From NCBI GenBank assembly GCA_027422505.1, contig JAPQWV010001413.1, positions 1-64,000 on the forward strand: a DNA stretch of 64,000 nt, written 5' to 3'. Position numbers and translations under genes: made by a program. Below are positions 33,153-44,746 of the stretch, piece by piece. Source of the DNA: Craterostigma plantagineum (Eukaryota > Streptophyta > Magnoliopsida > Lamiales > Linderniaceae). Under the pieces are notes generated by a model. It saw nothing but the letters and a program-made list of their open reading frames with translations. It did not search any database and had not been told where the DNA came from. How positions within the stretch are numbered: the first letter of the stretch is position 1; each line of letters starts with the position of its first letter.

Positions 33153-34138
33153 TTATTCTCGGTCGCTCTTCATGGAACTCGTCTCATTCACATATTCCCT
33201 CATGAGTCTCGTGTTACAATCATCCATCATCTGCATTAACATATCACAAATTATTATGAAATTAATACATTTAAATCTAAAGATTATGAATGGAATGAAA
33301 TTAATATTCTACCTTGGACGCCAAGCGCTGCAAGTTGTCCCATTCAAAATCGTTCTTGCAATACGCCGATCGAACCTTTTTCCACAATAAAATCGATAGT
33401 AATACTAAATTATTTTGCTAGAAGAAACCCAATGAAAATAAAAAGGACAAACCTGCAGTATCCGAAGAGCTTCGAGCGAGGCATGAAGGTTCGTGGATGG
33501 AAAAGAGTAAAGATTAATATTTTTTTCTTCTTACAAGATAAAGATCATAAATTATTACATAGTTAATGAAGACATCATATATTAAATTGAAATAAATACC
33601 TAAGCTTTTGTGATTAGACGACTCTCTCATGAGATCAGCAATGAACTTATCACCGTCGCTCAACGAATGTCCTTCCAAGAACTTCGTTAGATCGGCGTGC
33701 GCCTCTTTGTTGTAGCTCTTCACCAGTTATTTATTATGCGTATTATAATAAATTGAAATACGTAATGATTTTGAAAATAAAGAATATGATTAAATTTATA
33801 TATCAAGAATTACACCTCAAGCTGGGCATTGACAATTCGGACAGCTACGTAGGTGAAGAAGTCGTGCAAGTGCTTTGCCGCTTTAGCTTCAGGGGAAGCT
33901 TCTCCAAACCCTTGTAATAATATATAAACAATGGATAATCTCCTCAAAGTAAAACTATTTCAAAACGTAATAATACATACATACATACCAGGGACGTACA
34001 TCTTCTGACATTGTAATTTAGTTATTCGTTTGAGTCGAGTATGATTGAAAGGTGTTAAAGTAGTGCTTGGGATGCGCGATTTTGGTGGGATATGAGAGAA
34101 GGGAAGAGTGTACGTTTTGATGAGGAAGAGGATTCCAT
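33153..34138 (-). CDS. RBCX: chaperonin-like RbcX protein, chloroplast, six exons including a 17-nt microexon
   Basis: RbcX is a dimeric helical chaperone that clamps the C-terminus of Rubisco large subunits during assembly in the stroma. Exons on the minus strand: 34138-33989 (Ser-rich transit-peptide-like start MESSSSSKRTLFPSLISH, ending MYVPG), 33910-33816 (FGEASPEAKAAKHLHDFFTY, VAVRIVNAQLE), 33717-33600 (SYNKEAHADLTKFLEGHSL, SDGDKFIADLMRESSNHKSL), 33469-33453 (only 17 nt, giving ALRILQ), 33375-33313 (VRSAYCKNDFEWDNLQRLAS) and 33230-33153 (MMDDCNTRLMREYVNETSS, stop). All junctions have GT and AG ends. The conserved RbcX core is complete. One frame break lies in exon 1 within the transit region. 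Whether it is RbcX type I or II is not decided. Confidence 0.88.
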
Positions 34139-34394
34139 GGATGATGATGAGTTCCAATGTTCTATCCTTAATTTTTTTGACCGAATGGTTTATTTAATTT
34201 GATCCTGTTGCTCCATTTTTTTTTCTGTCTGGAATATGTTGGAACTAATTCGAAAGTGAAGGAATGAAAATATCTTCGATCACTTATTTTGAAATATCTT
34301 CTTTTGCTTGGTTATGGACGAAAATAGCGATATTGATAAATGGTGGAGGAACCAATTTCTACGAGATGGAAACAAAATATAAAAAAAATAAAAA
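34139..34394. other. RbcX upstream region
   Basis: Short spacer between the RbcX start and the large foldback. No element recognised; it should hold the RbcX promoter (minus strand). Confidence 0.4.
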
Positions 34395-35860
34395 AGGGTA
34401 ACTTCAATTAAATCCCCCTACCCTATTTTCTTATACATAACTCCCCATTCCATCTTATTTATTAACAAACTCCCTAAATCAAAACAATCTTACACATAAC
34501 TCCCCATGGACGATTTTGCCCATCTATTATTGTAGTACCAATATATGTATGTTTGTAGTACCTCATGAACGATTTTTCCCCCTCTACTAATTTTCACACC
34601 CTTACCCAAACTTGTAGTACCAATATACGTATGTTTATAGTACCAATATTTAGATGTTCGCCGTACCATCCCGTGAGCCCATGGACGATTTTTGTAGTAC
34701 CAATATACACATGTTCGTGGTATCAAAAAACCTACCCACGGACCACCCCTTACACAAAATTGTAGTACCAATATACGCATGTTTGTACTACAATATATAG
34801 ATGTTCGTCGTACCATCCCGCGAGCCCATGGACGATTTTTGTAGTACCAATATATAGATGTTCGTGGTACCGTATTGTAAGCTAGTGTGGTATCATGAGT
34901 AGGTTACTTGTAGTACCAATATCTATGGTAACGGTCACGTAGAAAACATAATTCAGATGGCGTCGAAAATTCCTTACCAAACTTGAAATACCAATATACG
35001 TATGGTTGTAGACCAATATATAGATGTTCGTGGTATCATACCGTGAGCTGGTGTGGTACCATACGTAGGTTAATTGTGATATCTTTTCGTACCATGTGTT
35101 CACCACAAACAGCCTACTTATGGTCCACACTAGCTCACGTTATGGTACCACAAACATCTGTACACTGGTACTACAAACATACGTATATTTGGTACGTCAA
35201 GTTTGGTAAGGAATTTTCGATGCCATCTGAATTATATTTTCTACGTGACCGTTACTATAGATTTGCTACAAGTAACCTACTCATGGTACCACACTAGCTT
35301 ACAATACGGTACCACGAACATCTATATATTGGTACTACAAAAATCGTCCATGGGCTCATGGGATGGTACGGTGACCCATGGTACCACACTAGCTTACAAT
35401 ACGGTACCACGAACATCTGTACATTGGTACTACAAAAATCGTCCATGGGCTAGGATGGTACGACGAACATTTATATATTGGTACTACAAACATACGTATA
35501 TCGGTACTACAATTTTGGTAAAGGGTGGTCCGTGGGTGTTGACAGGTTTTTTGGTACCACGAACATCTGTATATTGGTACTACAAAATCGTTCATGGGCT
35601 CACGGGATGGTACGGCGAACATCTATATATTGGTACTACAAACATACGTATATTGATACTACAATTTTAGGTAAGGGTGGTCCGTGGGTGTTGTTTTTTG
35701 GTAATATTGTTATTTTTATAAGACTAAAATCGTCCATTAGGTAGCTATGTGATATAAAAGTTTGAAATGAGAAGTTTGATCATAAATGAATGGGAAGGGG
35801 GAGTTAGTTGATTAATAGTTTGGGATTAGAGAGTTATGTGTAGATTTCTCAATAAAAAAA
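34395..35860. repeat. ~1.45-kb foldback built of GTACCA-rich tandem repeats
   Basis: The left half is built of repeated phrases: tgtagtaccaatata, atgttcgtggtacc, gtgagcccatggacgatt. The right half carries the same phrases as inverted copies: ggtaccacgaacatct, atattggtactacaaa, aatcgtccatgggct. The switch of orientation is near 35120. The outer flanks share an inverted phrase around acacataactcccc (left, near 34490) and its inverse gagttatgtgtaga (right, near 35835). Unit lengths vary from about 30 to 100 bases. Similar peptides rich in Tyr and Trp appear on both strands only because of the inversion; I do not regard them as genes. The class is unknown; a MITE-like foldback is the simplest reading. 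Confidence 0.8.
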
Positions 35861-36765
35861 TCGAGAATTTAAATAAATATGGACTTTTTTTTCTTCTCTA
35901 TGGCTTGTTTCCATATGTCCACTTGTTAATTGATACGAGTTCCTCTATTGTCCTTGTTTTTTTATTTATTTTGAAACGATAGTTTGGCACTAAACCACAA
36001 AAGTACAAACGTGCTAAACACATAGAGCTGTATTTTGTCGCATTGCGCCAAACGAAATCAGTCCTCAAAAAGAGGAAAAACAACGCCACGAGGGGAACAA
36101 CACTCCCACATGGCAAAAAGTCCACAAGGGACAAAAATCGAAAGAAAGCATAATCTATTATCTAAAACCAAGAATTAAAAAAATCGACATGATTTTATTA
36201 AGTGTACGCCTACAAATTAATTGTTAAATACTTTGTTGGGTTGGTATACCAGTGTTGAATGATTGGTGGTCATTCGTGCCGTGGTGACAATTAGGATAAT
36301 TATATATGTACAGATAAAAAGTGTCCTTAATATTTAGCCTATTTTTGCTCAATAACTGTGAACATTTGTGAACGCAAAGAGCCCAAAAAACAAGTGCAAT
36401 TTTGGAATGTCAAATATAACATAAGATAATATGTAGTACAATTTATGAAAAATCTCATAGATCCCGAGTCAGAAAGGGCTTACTCCTATTATGAAATTCA
36501 AATAACGGCAATTCAAATAACGGCAAAGAAAGAAAAAAAAAAAAAACTAATGCTATTTTTATTAGCATCGTAACAATGCTCCTCTAAACATAGTTCAAAG
36601 CACGACTAGTTCTAATCATACTTTATCGAATTCAATAACCAAATTCGATAAATTTTATGGAGATAATAATCCTGTGCTTTTCCCTAAACCTGAGGTTACC
36701 TATATTTTAGCAGTGGTCCCAAATCAAATCACATTCCCAAGTCACAAAATATTGCTATGGTATAT
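35861..36765. other. AT-rich spacer
   Basis: No gene or element recognised. A 16-bp direct duplication (aattcaaataacggca) sits near 36496-36524. Confidence 0.4.
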
Positions 36766-37133
36766 CAGGCCCCGTCAGAAGTTTAATTTAAGATTCAGGC
36801 CCTGACTCGAAAAAACTTTAGTTAAAATGATCTAATTTCTGTAAAATTTAGATATAAGGACCTAACCTAAAAAGTGGTATGAACTGGTATAGCCTTTCGT
36901 TTTGTGTTACAAACTTTCAACATATTGTTATTTCAGAAAAATGAAGTTACAGTGCAGAAACGAACTAGTATCGAATGATCGTTACTGGTACCGGATGATA
37001 GTTGTGTTACAAATTTCAACATACATATTGTTATTTCAGAGCATTGAAGTGGTACTGCAGAAATCAGATCGTCAAAACTAATTATTTTCCTGACAGGGCT
37101 TTGAATACTAAATGAAACTTACGACGGGACTTG
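36766..37133. mobile_element. small TIR element related to a repeat in a TDT intron
   Basis: The left end near 36769 reads ccccgtcagaagtttaattt followed by a stretch ending caggccctg. The right end near 37133, on the minus strand, reads tcccgtcgtaagtttcattt followed by a stretch ending aaagccctg. These are long imperfect terminal inverted repeats of about 37 bases. The interior has GGTACC/GGTACTGCAG-type phrases and a duplicated gttgtgttacaaa...ttgttatttcag phrase. A target duplication is not clear. Related sequence in inverse orientation lies at 55380-55800. No coding capacity. Confidence 0.55.
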
Positions 37134-38297
37134 AAATGAAAAGTTCTCATATATTACATGGGAGACTATTTTATTTATTGATTTTGCAAAATAGTTTAAG
37201 GTTGATAGTTATCTAAGATTTTAAAAACGAGCCGTTGGGCAATCATGTGGCCCATGTGCCGACAGCTTCTTCACAATCACAGCGTCGTGCCACTCGTGTC
37301 CAAACCACGTAATAATACACCGTCGGAAAATTACTACTTTGTTTTTAGTTACGCAAGTAACACATTTTCTTAAAGAGATATCATTAATGAGTTTTACTAA
37401 AACGTTCTGAATCCCAAGTAATAACGTAAGCGTCAATCAATTTCAGGAAAGAAAGGGATGGGAATTCAAGTCAGAAGATTAGTTGCCACTACACTTTGCT
37501 CATAGCAGAAGATTATCTCAGCTGTTCACAACCTGAATTATTAAGCCCTTCTTTTTTTCAACCACATATTGTTCACAGATCTTTTCTATTCTCTCCCTCT
37601 CTCTCATACTTTTGGGAATTTCAGGGAATAGTGATAAGTAGAGGTAGGTTGGCTTGTAGTTAATTCTAAGTTTCGGTTTTGTTAATTTGGGAATATCCTT
37701 TGGTTTCTCTTCGAGCTTAAGCTATTCTATTTTACTCCCTGATTCGCGATTGCAGAGATTTTATTCTTTTCCCCGTTTAATAAATAATGGGAAGATGTCT
37801 TGCCATTTCCTAATATATACAAACTGTAACGTTTTCTGCTTTTCTTCTTTCCCTTTTATGGTTGTTGTTATGATCTTAGTGGTGATCATGGTGATATGTT
37901 TCTGCTCTCGAGTATGCCAATTTTTGTTGGGTTTGGATGAGATTGCTTCTTTTGTTGTGCTAATAAAAAAAAAAAGTGAATGAGGTTGATATAGTTTCTG
38001 GAAAATTTACGGTTTCACTTTCAAGTGCATATCTTTGTCTCGAGGTTTTCTTCTCTAGTGTGTTCTCGCACTTTCTGATTCTGATGATGCTCATAGTAAT
38101 TTGTTATTGTGTGGAGAATTATCCCAATTATCTGAAAAATTTCATTGGGATAGTCTTTTCTTGATTTAAAATAGATCCCAGTCAATGAAATTCGATTTGT
38201 CATCTGTTATTATTGTCATATGAAGGGTCCTTAAAAATACGTCCTAAAACACTCGATTCCTTTGCAGGAATCTCACGCGTTCAAATAGAGGCACGAA
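37134..38297. other. OSCA gene upstream region and probable 5' leader
   Basis: Contains CT-rich and T-rich sequence and a likely leader intron: a GT-rich stretch from about 37640 to an AG near 38267, just before the ATG. The minus-strand open frame at 37221-37436 is not recognisable. No other gene seen. Confidence 0.4.
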
Positions 38298-40757
38298 ATG
38301 GCAACCTTCGGGGACATAATGGTAGCAGCTGGCGTAAACATTCTAAGCGCCATCGTTTTCCTCGTCGCCTTCGCAATCCTTAGGCTGCAACCGTTCAACG
38401 ACAGAGTCTACTTCCCAAAATGGTACCTCAAAGGGCTGAGGAGCAGCCCAACGCACTCGGGCGCACTCAGCAAATTCGTCAACTTAGACTGGAAATCTTA
38501 CATTAGGTTCCTAAATTGGGTGCCCGGCGCACTAAAAATGCCCGAGCCCGAGCTCATCGATCACGCTGGCCTTGATTCTGCTGTCTACTTGCGCATTTAC
38601 TTGTTGGGGTACGGTTAATCCTTAGCTTCGACTGCTTTCATCTGTTTGCGATTTTGAGAATTTTCGTCTGACGAATTTTAATGAAGGTTGAAAATTTTCG
38701 TCCCTTGACGTTGTTTGCGTGGGCCATCCTCGTGCCCGTGAACTACACGAACAACTTCTTAGCCATCTCTGGCGTGACTGATAAGCTACAGTATAGCGAC
38801 ATCGACAAGCTTTCGATTTCGAATATTCCTCATGGATCGCAAAGGTGAGATTTTTAGGCGCCCCATTGAAATTGAGAATCGATAAATGAAGTATGATTTG
38901 CGAATGTTACAGGTTTTGGGCTCATGTAATTATGGCTTATGCCTTCACTATATGGACTTGCTATTCTCTGAAAAGGGAGTATGAAAAAGTTGCAGACATG
39001 CGCCTGCACTTCATGGCTTCAGACAAACGTCGCCCTGATCAGTTTACGGTAAGAAAAGGAACCATCTTTTCGATCGATGCTCAGCTTAAGGCCTGAGATT
39101 TTGTCTGAAAATCTGAAATTGCAGGTTTTGGTTAGGAACGTTCCTCCCGACCAAGACGAATCTGTGTCTGAATGCGTGGAGCATTTTTTCTTGGTCAACC
39201 AACCCGATCAGTATCTGACTCATCAGGTTTTTTTCGTCGTACTAAAAATTGCTGTATACGCTCAATTCTCGCGATACGTTACGCTCTATATATGCATACG
39301 TAAACCGTAGGTTGTGTACAACGCAAACAAGCTAGCTAAACTGGTCGAGGAGAAGAAGAGCAAGGAAAATTGGCTCGACTACTACCAATTGAAGTACCAA
39401 AGAAATCCAACGCAACGCCCCACGTCTAAGGTACCTTCCCTACTTTACGCTGTAACGATAATGTAATACGTTCGTCGATCGATGTAATGAAACGACGCTT
39501 ACAAAATTTTACAGACTGGCTGCCTCGGCCTCTGCGGTGACAAAGTTGACGCAATCGATCACAAGAGAGCTGAGATCGACAAGCTATCGAAAGAAGTGAG
39601 CATATAAGCGTTCGAACATTTTCGAATTTTTTCCATTACAGCAGCTAATAAAAGCGTTTCATTTTTTCGTACGCACAGATAGCAGAGGAGCGTGAGAGAG
39701 TTAGGACAGACCCTTCGTGCGTTGTCCCAGCAGCTTTTGTCTCCTTCAAGACACGTTGGGGGGCAGCTGTCTGCGCTCAGACACAGCAGTCGAGAAACCC
39801 TACGATTTGGCTTACCGAGTGGGCCCCAGAGCCTCGCGACGTCTACTGGCCAAACTTGGCGATGCCTTACGTCTCCCTAACCATTCGAAGGCTCATCGTT
39901 CAGTCGCCTTCTTCTTCCTCACCTTCTTCTTCATGATCCCCATAACCATAGTTCAGTCGTTTGCGAACATTGAGGGCATCGAAAAGGCCGCTCCTTTTTA
40001 AAAACCAGTCATCGGAGCGTGAGCTTTCTGTTTGTTATTACCGTTAACTCCATTCGTATGGCAAAATGACTCGTTCATTTCTTTTTTTTTTTTGCAGAAA
40101 ATTCATCAAGGCCGTCGTTCAAGGAGTTCTGCCCGGGATAGCCCTGAAGATCTTCCTAATAGTCCTGCCGATGATCCTCATGTTCATGTCGAAATTCGAG
40201 GGATTTCTTTCGATCTCCTCCCTCGAAAGGAGGTCCGCGCTGAGATACTATTCTTTCAACTTCATAAACACTTTCCTCATCAGCGTAATCGCTGGAACTG
40301 CGTTCGAACAGCTCGACAGCTTCATGAAACAGTCACCGAAACAGTAAAAACTCTCTTCACCTCTTATTTTCTGTATCTGAACCGAAAGAAAAAAAAACTT
40401 TCTTACATCCATTTTCGTCTTTGTCTGAAGGATACCCACGACGTTAGGCACAGCGATACCCATGAAAGCCACTTTCTTCATAACATACGTCATGGTCGAT
40501 GGGTGGGCGGGCGTTGCTGGGGAGATCTTGAGAGTGAAGCCTCTCATCATCTATCACCTGAAGAACTTCTTCTTGGTAAAGACCGAAAAGGACAGAGAAG
40601 CAGCCATGGATCCAGGAAGCATAGGCTTCGACACGGGCGAACCTCAAATTCAGCTTTACTTCCTCCTAGGCTCGTTTATGCCGTCGTTACGCCCGTTTTT
40701 CTTCCCTTCATATTGGTCTTCTTTGCCCTCGCTTTCGTCGTCTATCGCCATCAGGTC

Positions 40758-40827
<70 letters not shown>

Positions 40828-41863
40828 TCTGAATATATTATACGGTTTTCTTTCTCTGGGCAGATTATAAATGTGTACAACCAAGAGTACGAAAGCGCGG
40901 CGGCGTTTTGGCCGGACGTCCACGGGCGAATAGTATACGCCTTAATCTTCTCGCAGATAATTCTGATAGGGCTTATGAGCACGAAAGGCGCTGCCACGAC
41001 TGCGCCTTTCCTTATCGCATTGCCCGTCCTTACGTTCTTCTTCCAGAGGTTCTGCAAAGGAAGGTACGAGCCGGCGTTCGTCAGATATCCCCTACAGGTT
41101 AGTTAGGCTCTTCAACTAACTCTGTTGGAAGCATAATATATACTCCCTCCGATTCTGAAAACAAGTCATTTTAGACTTCACAGTTTTCAAGATTAGATAT
41201 CTTGGTTATTTCCTTTTTTACCCCTTATCTTAAACTAAAGTTGTTAGATTAAATAGGATAATATAATTAATTAGGGGTAAAATGGAGGTTTCACTGTGTG
41301 TAGCACCATCAAACGATTTTTTTTTTTAAATCAGAGCGAAAAAGTAAAATTTTTTTTAAAAAAATATGATACGCTTTTTTAGATGGTATCAGAGCACATG
41401 GCCCAAGAGGTGCTGGGTACGGATCGTTTTAGGACAGATAATGAAGAACTCGGCCTAGTTTTTAATGGCGTGTTGGAAATAGATTTGCAAAAAGTTAGAA
41501 AATGATACGGTCCCGGTTAAGCTGTTAGGTGAAGTGGTCGATTCCTACGTTTTTTCTTTTGACATTTCTTTTTGTTGGATTTCTCCATAGGAGGCGATGA
41601 TGAAAGATACCTTAGAACGAGCGAGGGAGCCGAACCTAAACCTGAAGGGGTATCTGCAGAACGCTTACGTACACCCCGTTTTCAAGAACGACGATGATGA
41701 TTATGACGACGATGATGTGGATTTTAGCGGTGGGAAAGAAAGGGACGAGAGCGTTGTGGTCCCCACGAAAAGGGTGTCTAGGAGGAGCACTCCCGCCCCT
41801 AGCAAGATGAGCGGCGAGTCTCCTCCTTTGCTCAACGATGTCCGAGAAAGTGCTGATCCTTGA
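38298..41863 (+). CDS. OSCA1: OSCA1/CSC1-type mechanosensitive, osmosensing calcium-permeable channel, eleven exons
   Basis: A plasma-membrane cation channel opened by membrane tension or hyperosmotic stress; the family has about 11 membrane helices and acts as a dimer. Exons: 38298-38608 (MATFGDIMVAAGVNILSA, LRLQPFNDRVYFPKWYLKG), 38687-38844, 38913-39048, 39125-39226 (VLVRNVPPDQDESVSE), 39311-39430, 39515-39595, 39679-40018 (PAAFVSFKTRWGAAVCAQTQ, PTIWLTEWAPEPRDVYW), 40098-40343 (LPGIALKIFLIVLPMILM), 40431-40754 (ATFFITYVMVDGWAGVAGEI, DPGSIGFDTGEPQIQLYF), 40864-41097 (IINVYNQEYESAAAFWPD, GRYEPAFVRYPLQ) and 41591-41863 (EPNLNLKGYLQNAYVHPVFK, C-terminal acidic and Ser-rich). The N-terminal TM, cytosolic RRM-like and 7-TM domains are all present. 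Breaks: near 38700, 39905 and 40670 (one base each), and a TAA at 39999-40001 where TTTTTAAAAA replaces an expected TTTTTTAAAA. About 770 residues, the normal size. Confidence 0.92.
40761..40818. repeat. CT microsatellite in OSCA intron 9
   Basis: A long CT run directly after the donor of exon 9, ending about 45 bases before exon 10. It forms the pyrimidine-rich part of a short intron. Confidence 0.9.
41141..41350. mobile_element. possible Stowaway-type MITE remnant in the last OSCA intron
   Basis: The phrase atactccctccgattctg at 41141 resembles the typical TACTCCCTCCGT end of plant Tc1/mariner MITEs. No matching inverted end was found, so it is at best truncated. Confidence 0.3.
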
Positions 41864-42084
41864 GAGTGCGATTATGCTGCTATTGTCTTGAGTTAGGACT
41901 TGTGTGATTTTTAGTAACGTTTTTTTCATGCATGTATGTATAGGTTGTGTGGTAGTTGTTCGAACTTGGTGTTATTCGAACTTGGTGTTATGATCGTTTT
42001 GAATGTGGTCTGTTCTATTGCCGTTGAAATCAAATCCAAATCGATTGAGGAATGAAAGATTATGGGTTAGGAATGTGATGGGTT

Positions 42085-43004
42085 GTATGGATGGCAATGG
42101 TAGGGTTAGGGTATGGGTATATCCACATAGACTCGTACCCAAATTTAATTAAATAGATGTGTGTTGACCCTTTCGAAAAAAAAAAATATCAATGGATTCT
42201 ATTCAATCTTTGATGGGTCCAATTAATTGGGTACGGGCTCAAATTCATTAAGTCTAAGGGTAAATAGGTTTTGATTGGGTATTGAACGAATCTTTAACTT
42301 TTAATAGAAAATTTACTAAATGAGCCAATAAGTACTTTGCAGTGTCAATTGATATAACAATAACAATGATACCAATGGTCATTAAGGTGTAAGTAAGAAA
42401 TGATTGCAAAGTTTGGCGTTTAAGAATTACGAAAACGAAAAAACTATTCATTTCATAAGTAGTAAATCCATGCTCCAAGTCCAAGTCCAGTCTTCAAATA
42501 TCATCTTCGAAGTGAGAGGATTGCACATCATCAAGATCCTTAAATAAATAAAAAAGTTTTCAATAATGATAAGATTAAAGTAAATTTAAATTTTCAAAAA
42601 TTCTGAATCAAACAATAATAGGTTGGTCGGATATTGTACAAGTCAAACTCAATCGCATCCAGATCAAAAATTGACTCAACAAGCATATTAAGTATATAAA
42701 CAGAGGACTTGGAAAAATAACCTTGTACTGCTAGAAATAGTGATGGTAAAACGGCACAACCAATTGAAGATTGAGAGTTCTCAGAAATAAGAAGAATCAC
42801 CTCAATAGCCCAGACCGAATGTTTGTTTGAGAAATTGTGGAAAATTGAATGACTGAAATAATCTTTAGTTTAAATGATTTGGTAAATGGGTAAATGAGTA
42901 ATACCCATTAAGACCCAAATTAATTTAATTGTTAAATTAATTTTTAAATACCCAGGGTAGGGTCCTATGAGTATGGGTCGGGTCCAAAAATATTTTCATC
43001 CCTA
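42085..43004. mobile_element. possible degenerate hAT-like element
   Basis: The right end, read on the minus strand, starts TAGGGATGAAAATATTTTTG, an Ac-like hAT terminus. The left side near 42090 reads tatggatggcaatggtaggg and carries the same GGGTATGGGTA/CGTACCC phrases as the right side. The two flanks do not show a shared 8-bp duplication, so the left boundary is uncertain. No coding segment was seen inside. Confidence 0.4.
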
Positions 43005-43588
43005 ATCGCGGATGATTAGTGTTGATTTAACTTCTATTTTGGTTGACATCAATGAGCACAAAATATTCGTGCTTAAAAATTTTATCTTCTATTAAACACT
43101 ATTTATGACTCGCAAGTCGCAATCTCTGAATATTTACAATGTTTTAAATAAGTGTATCGGTTGTGTGTCCCTAATAAAAAATAAAACTTTTACAATATAT
43201 TGAGGAGAGAGAGGAGAGAGAGAGAGAGCATGCGATGCACGTGGTCATTTTCCAACAATAGTAACAAATGAAACACCACACAGACATTCCAAGACCACGT
43301 GTCTACATATCTGATCGAGCACCGCATACTTTCTTGGCTTGGTGTTAGGAATGCAAACAATGCACTTCACTTTATTTCTAAGTATTTATTTTGAGGACAT
43401 ATGATCTTATTTATAATTAAGTTGGTATAGAAGCATGATATCTATTTAATATTTTAGATTCATAAAAATCCTACTTCTTAATAAAGGTCAGTTTTATCGT
43501 TTCTGAATACGTTCTTTGATCTTCCTACATTTAGTTCCCCTAGGTCAGAACGCTTCTCACTCTCTTTAAATCATCTTTTTAGGCGTTG
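43005..43588. other. phytocyanin gene upstream region
   Basis: AT-rich spacer with a short GA run near 43204-43228. No gene seen. Confidence 0.4.
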
Positions 43589-44307
43589 ATGGTGGTTGCT
43601 ACGACACAAGAAATGACTGCAATAACCAAGGTTTTCGCCACCGTTCTTCTGCTCTCCTCGGTCTTTCTCGGCGCTGACGTGTCGGCAGAGACCCATCATG
43701 TCGTGGGCGGCGGAGAGAACTCGGATCTTGGTTCTTGGTTGTCGGGTCGGGTTTTCAGGGTCGGCGACAAGATCTGTGAGCTTCCTTTATATATGAGCCA
43801 CGCCTTTTTCTGATTATAAAGATGCGTCTTTTCTGATCGTACTTTTTCCTTCTCAATCCTTTCTTCGCAAGGGTTCGACAACCTAGGAACCGCCGCCGGC
43901 GACAAAATCGTCGAACTCCACGGCCCAGACGAGCTCAAGGCCTGCGACGTCTCAAACCCCATTAGAATGTTCGAGGCCACGGCCGACAACCACGTCGTCC
44001 TCGACAGGGAAGGAAGCAGATACTTCGCAAGTTCCAACCTCGAAAACTGTAAAACGGTCTGAGAATCCCAGTCTCCGTCGGGCCCGCCGAGCTTGACCCG
44101 CCAGGAAGATACGAGCCTTATGAACCCGAGCCCATGCCCAAACCCGAACCCGAACCTGAACCCGAGCCCAGGCCCAGGCCGCAGCCCAGGCCGGCTTACC
44201 CACCGCCGCCGCCACCCAGTGGTTACTCCCTCGCCGTCGATTTCAAGGCTTCTTCTTCAGCTTTGTTGGCTGGTTTGGTGCTTTGCTACTATGGAATTGC
44301 TACTTAG
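43589..44307 (+). CDS. early nodulin-like phytocyanin without copper ligands, proline-rich, two exons
   Basis: Exon 1 (43589-43775) encodes a signal peptide (VFATVLLLSSVFLGADVSA) and the start of a phytocyanin domain (HHVVGGGENSDLGSWLSG, VFRVGDKI). Exon 2 (43872-44307) continues W, IVELHGPDELKACDVSNPI, GSRYFASSNLENC, GLRIPVSVGP, then a Pro/Glu/Arg-rich stretch (EPEPMPKPEPEPEPEP) and a hydrophobic end (SSSALLAGLVLCYYGIAT) that looks like a GPI-anchor signal. The usual copper Cys, His and Met/Gln near the end of the domain are Ser, Asn and Leu here, and the first His is also absent. This is therefore an ENODL-type, not a copper-binding, protein; the two structural cysteines remain. One A is missing from an A run near 44050 (ENCK-GLRI). 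It is likely a cell-surface arabinogalactan-like protein. Confidence 0.85.
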
Positions 44308-44540
44308 TCGGCATATCTTTGGCCCTTTCTCTTAGTACTTGGTAGTATTTTGCGTTGCCGATTTCCCTTGTGAGATTTGTACGTATATCTCACTGGCTAG
44401 TGGAATGGAATAAATAAAGTAGTCTGCGTATGATGACTTTGATGAAAACTCTCTTATTGGAGTTGAACAAATAAAACCTCATGAGATTAAGAAATGTGAT
44501 TGCGTCAGCGTGACGCGCGAAATGAGAAACTAGGGCCTTG

Positions 44541-44582
44541 TAATGGCCCATTAATAAGAAACGGGCTTATGTTATTGGGCCG
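44541..44582 (+). promoter_or_regulatory. site II (TGGGCC) elements upstream of the BAG5-like gene
   Basis: aatggcccatt at 44541-44552 and attgggccg at 44574-44582 lie about 165-205 bases before the BAG5-like ATG. TGGGCY pairs are typical of plant promoters for housekeeping and mitochondrial-protein genes and are bound by TCP factors. Motif match only. Confidence 0.4.
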
Positions 44583-44746
44583 TGCCCGCCATGTCGGGTC
44601 GGATCAGGTAAGTCCGACCGACATAAAGCATCGTCGCCACGGCACGGCACTCCCTCTTTACTCTTTTCAGTCTTTATCATCACACAATCTTCTCTGCTCT
44701 TCACTTCACTGATGGTAAGAAACAACTCAGAAAATCGATCGATGAA

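Noticed and set aside
34490..35744. Tyr/Trp-rich open frames on both strands of the 34-36 kb region
   Set aside because: They are translations of the inverted GTACCA repeats. The same peptides appear on opposite strands because of the foldback.
37221..37436. 71-codon minus-strand open frame upstream of OSCA
   Set aside because: No family resemblance, no introns fitting it, and it lies in a likely promoter region.
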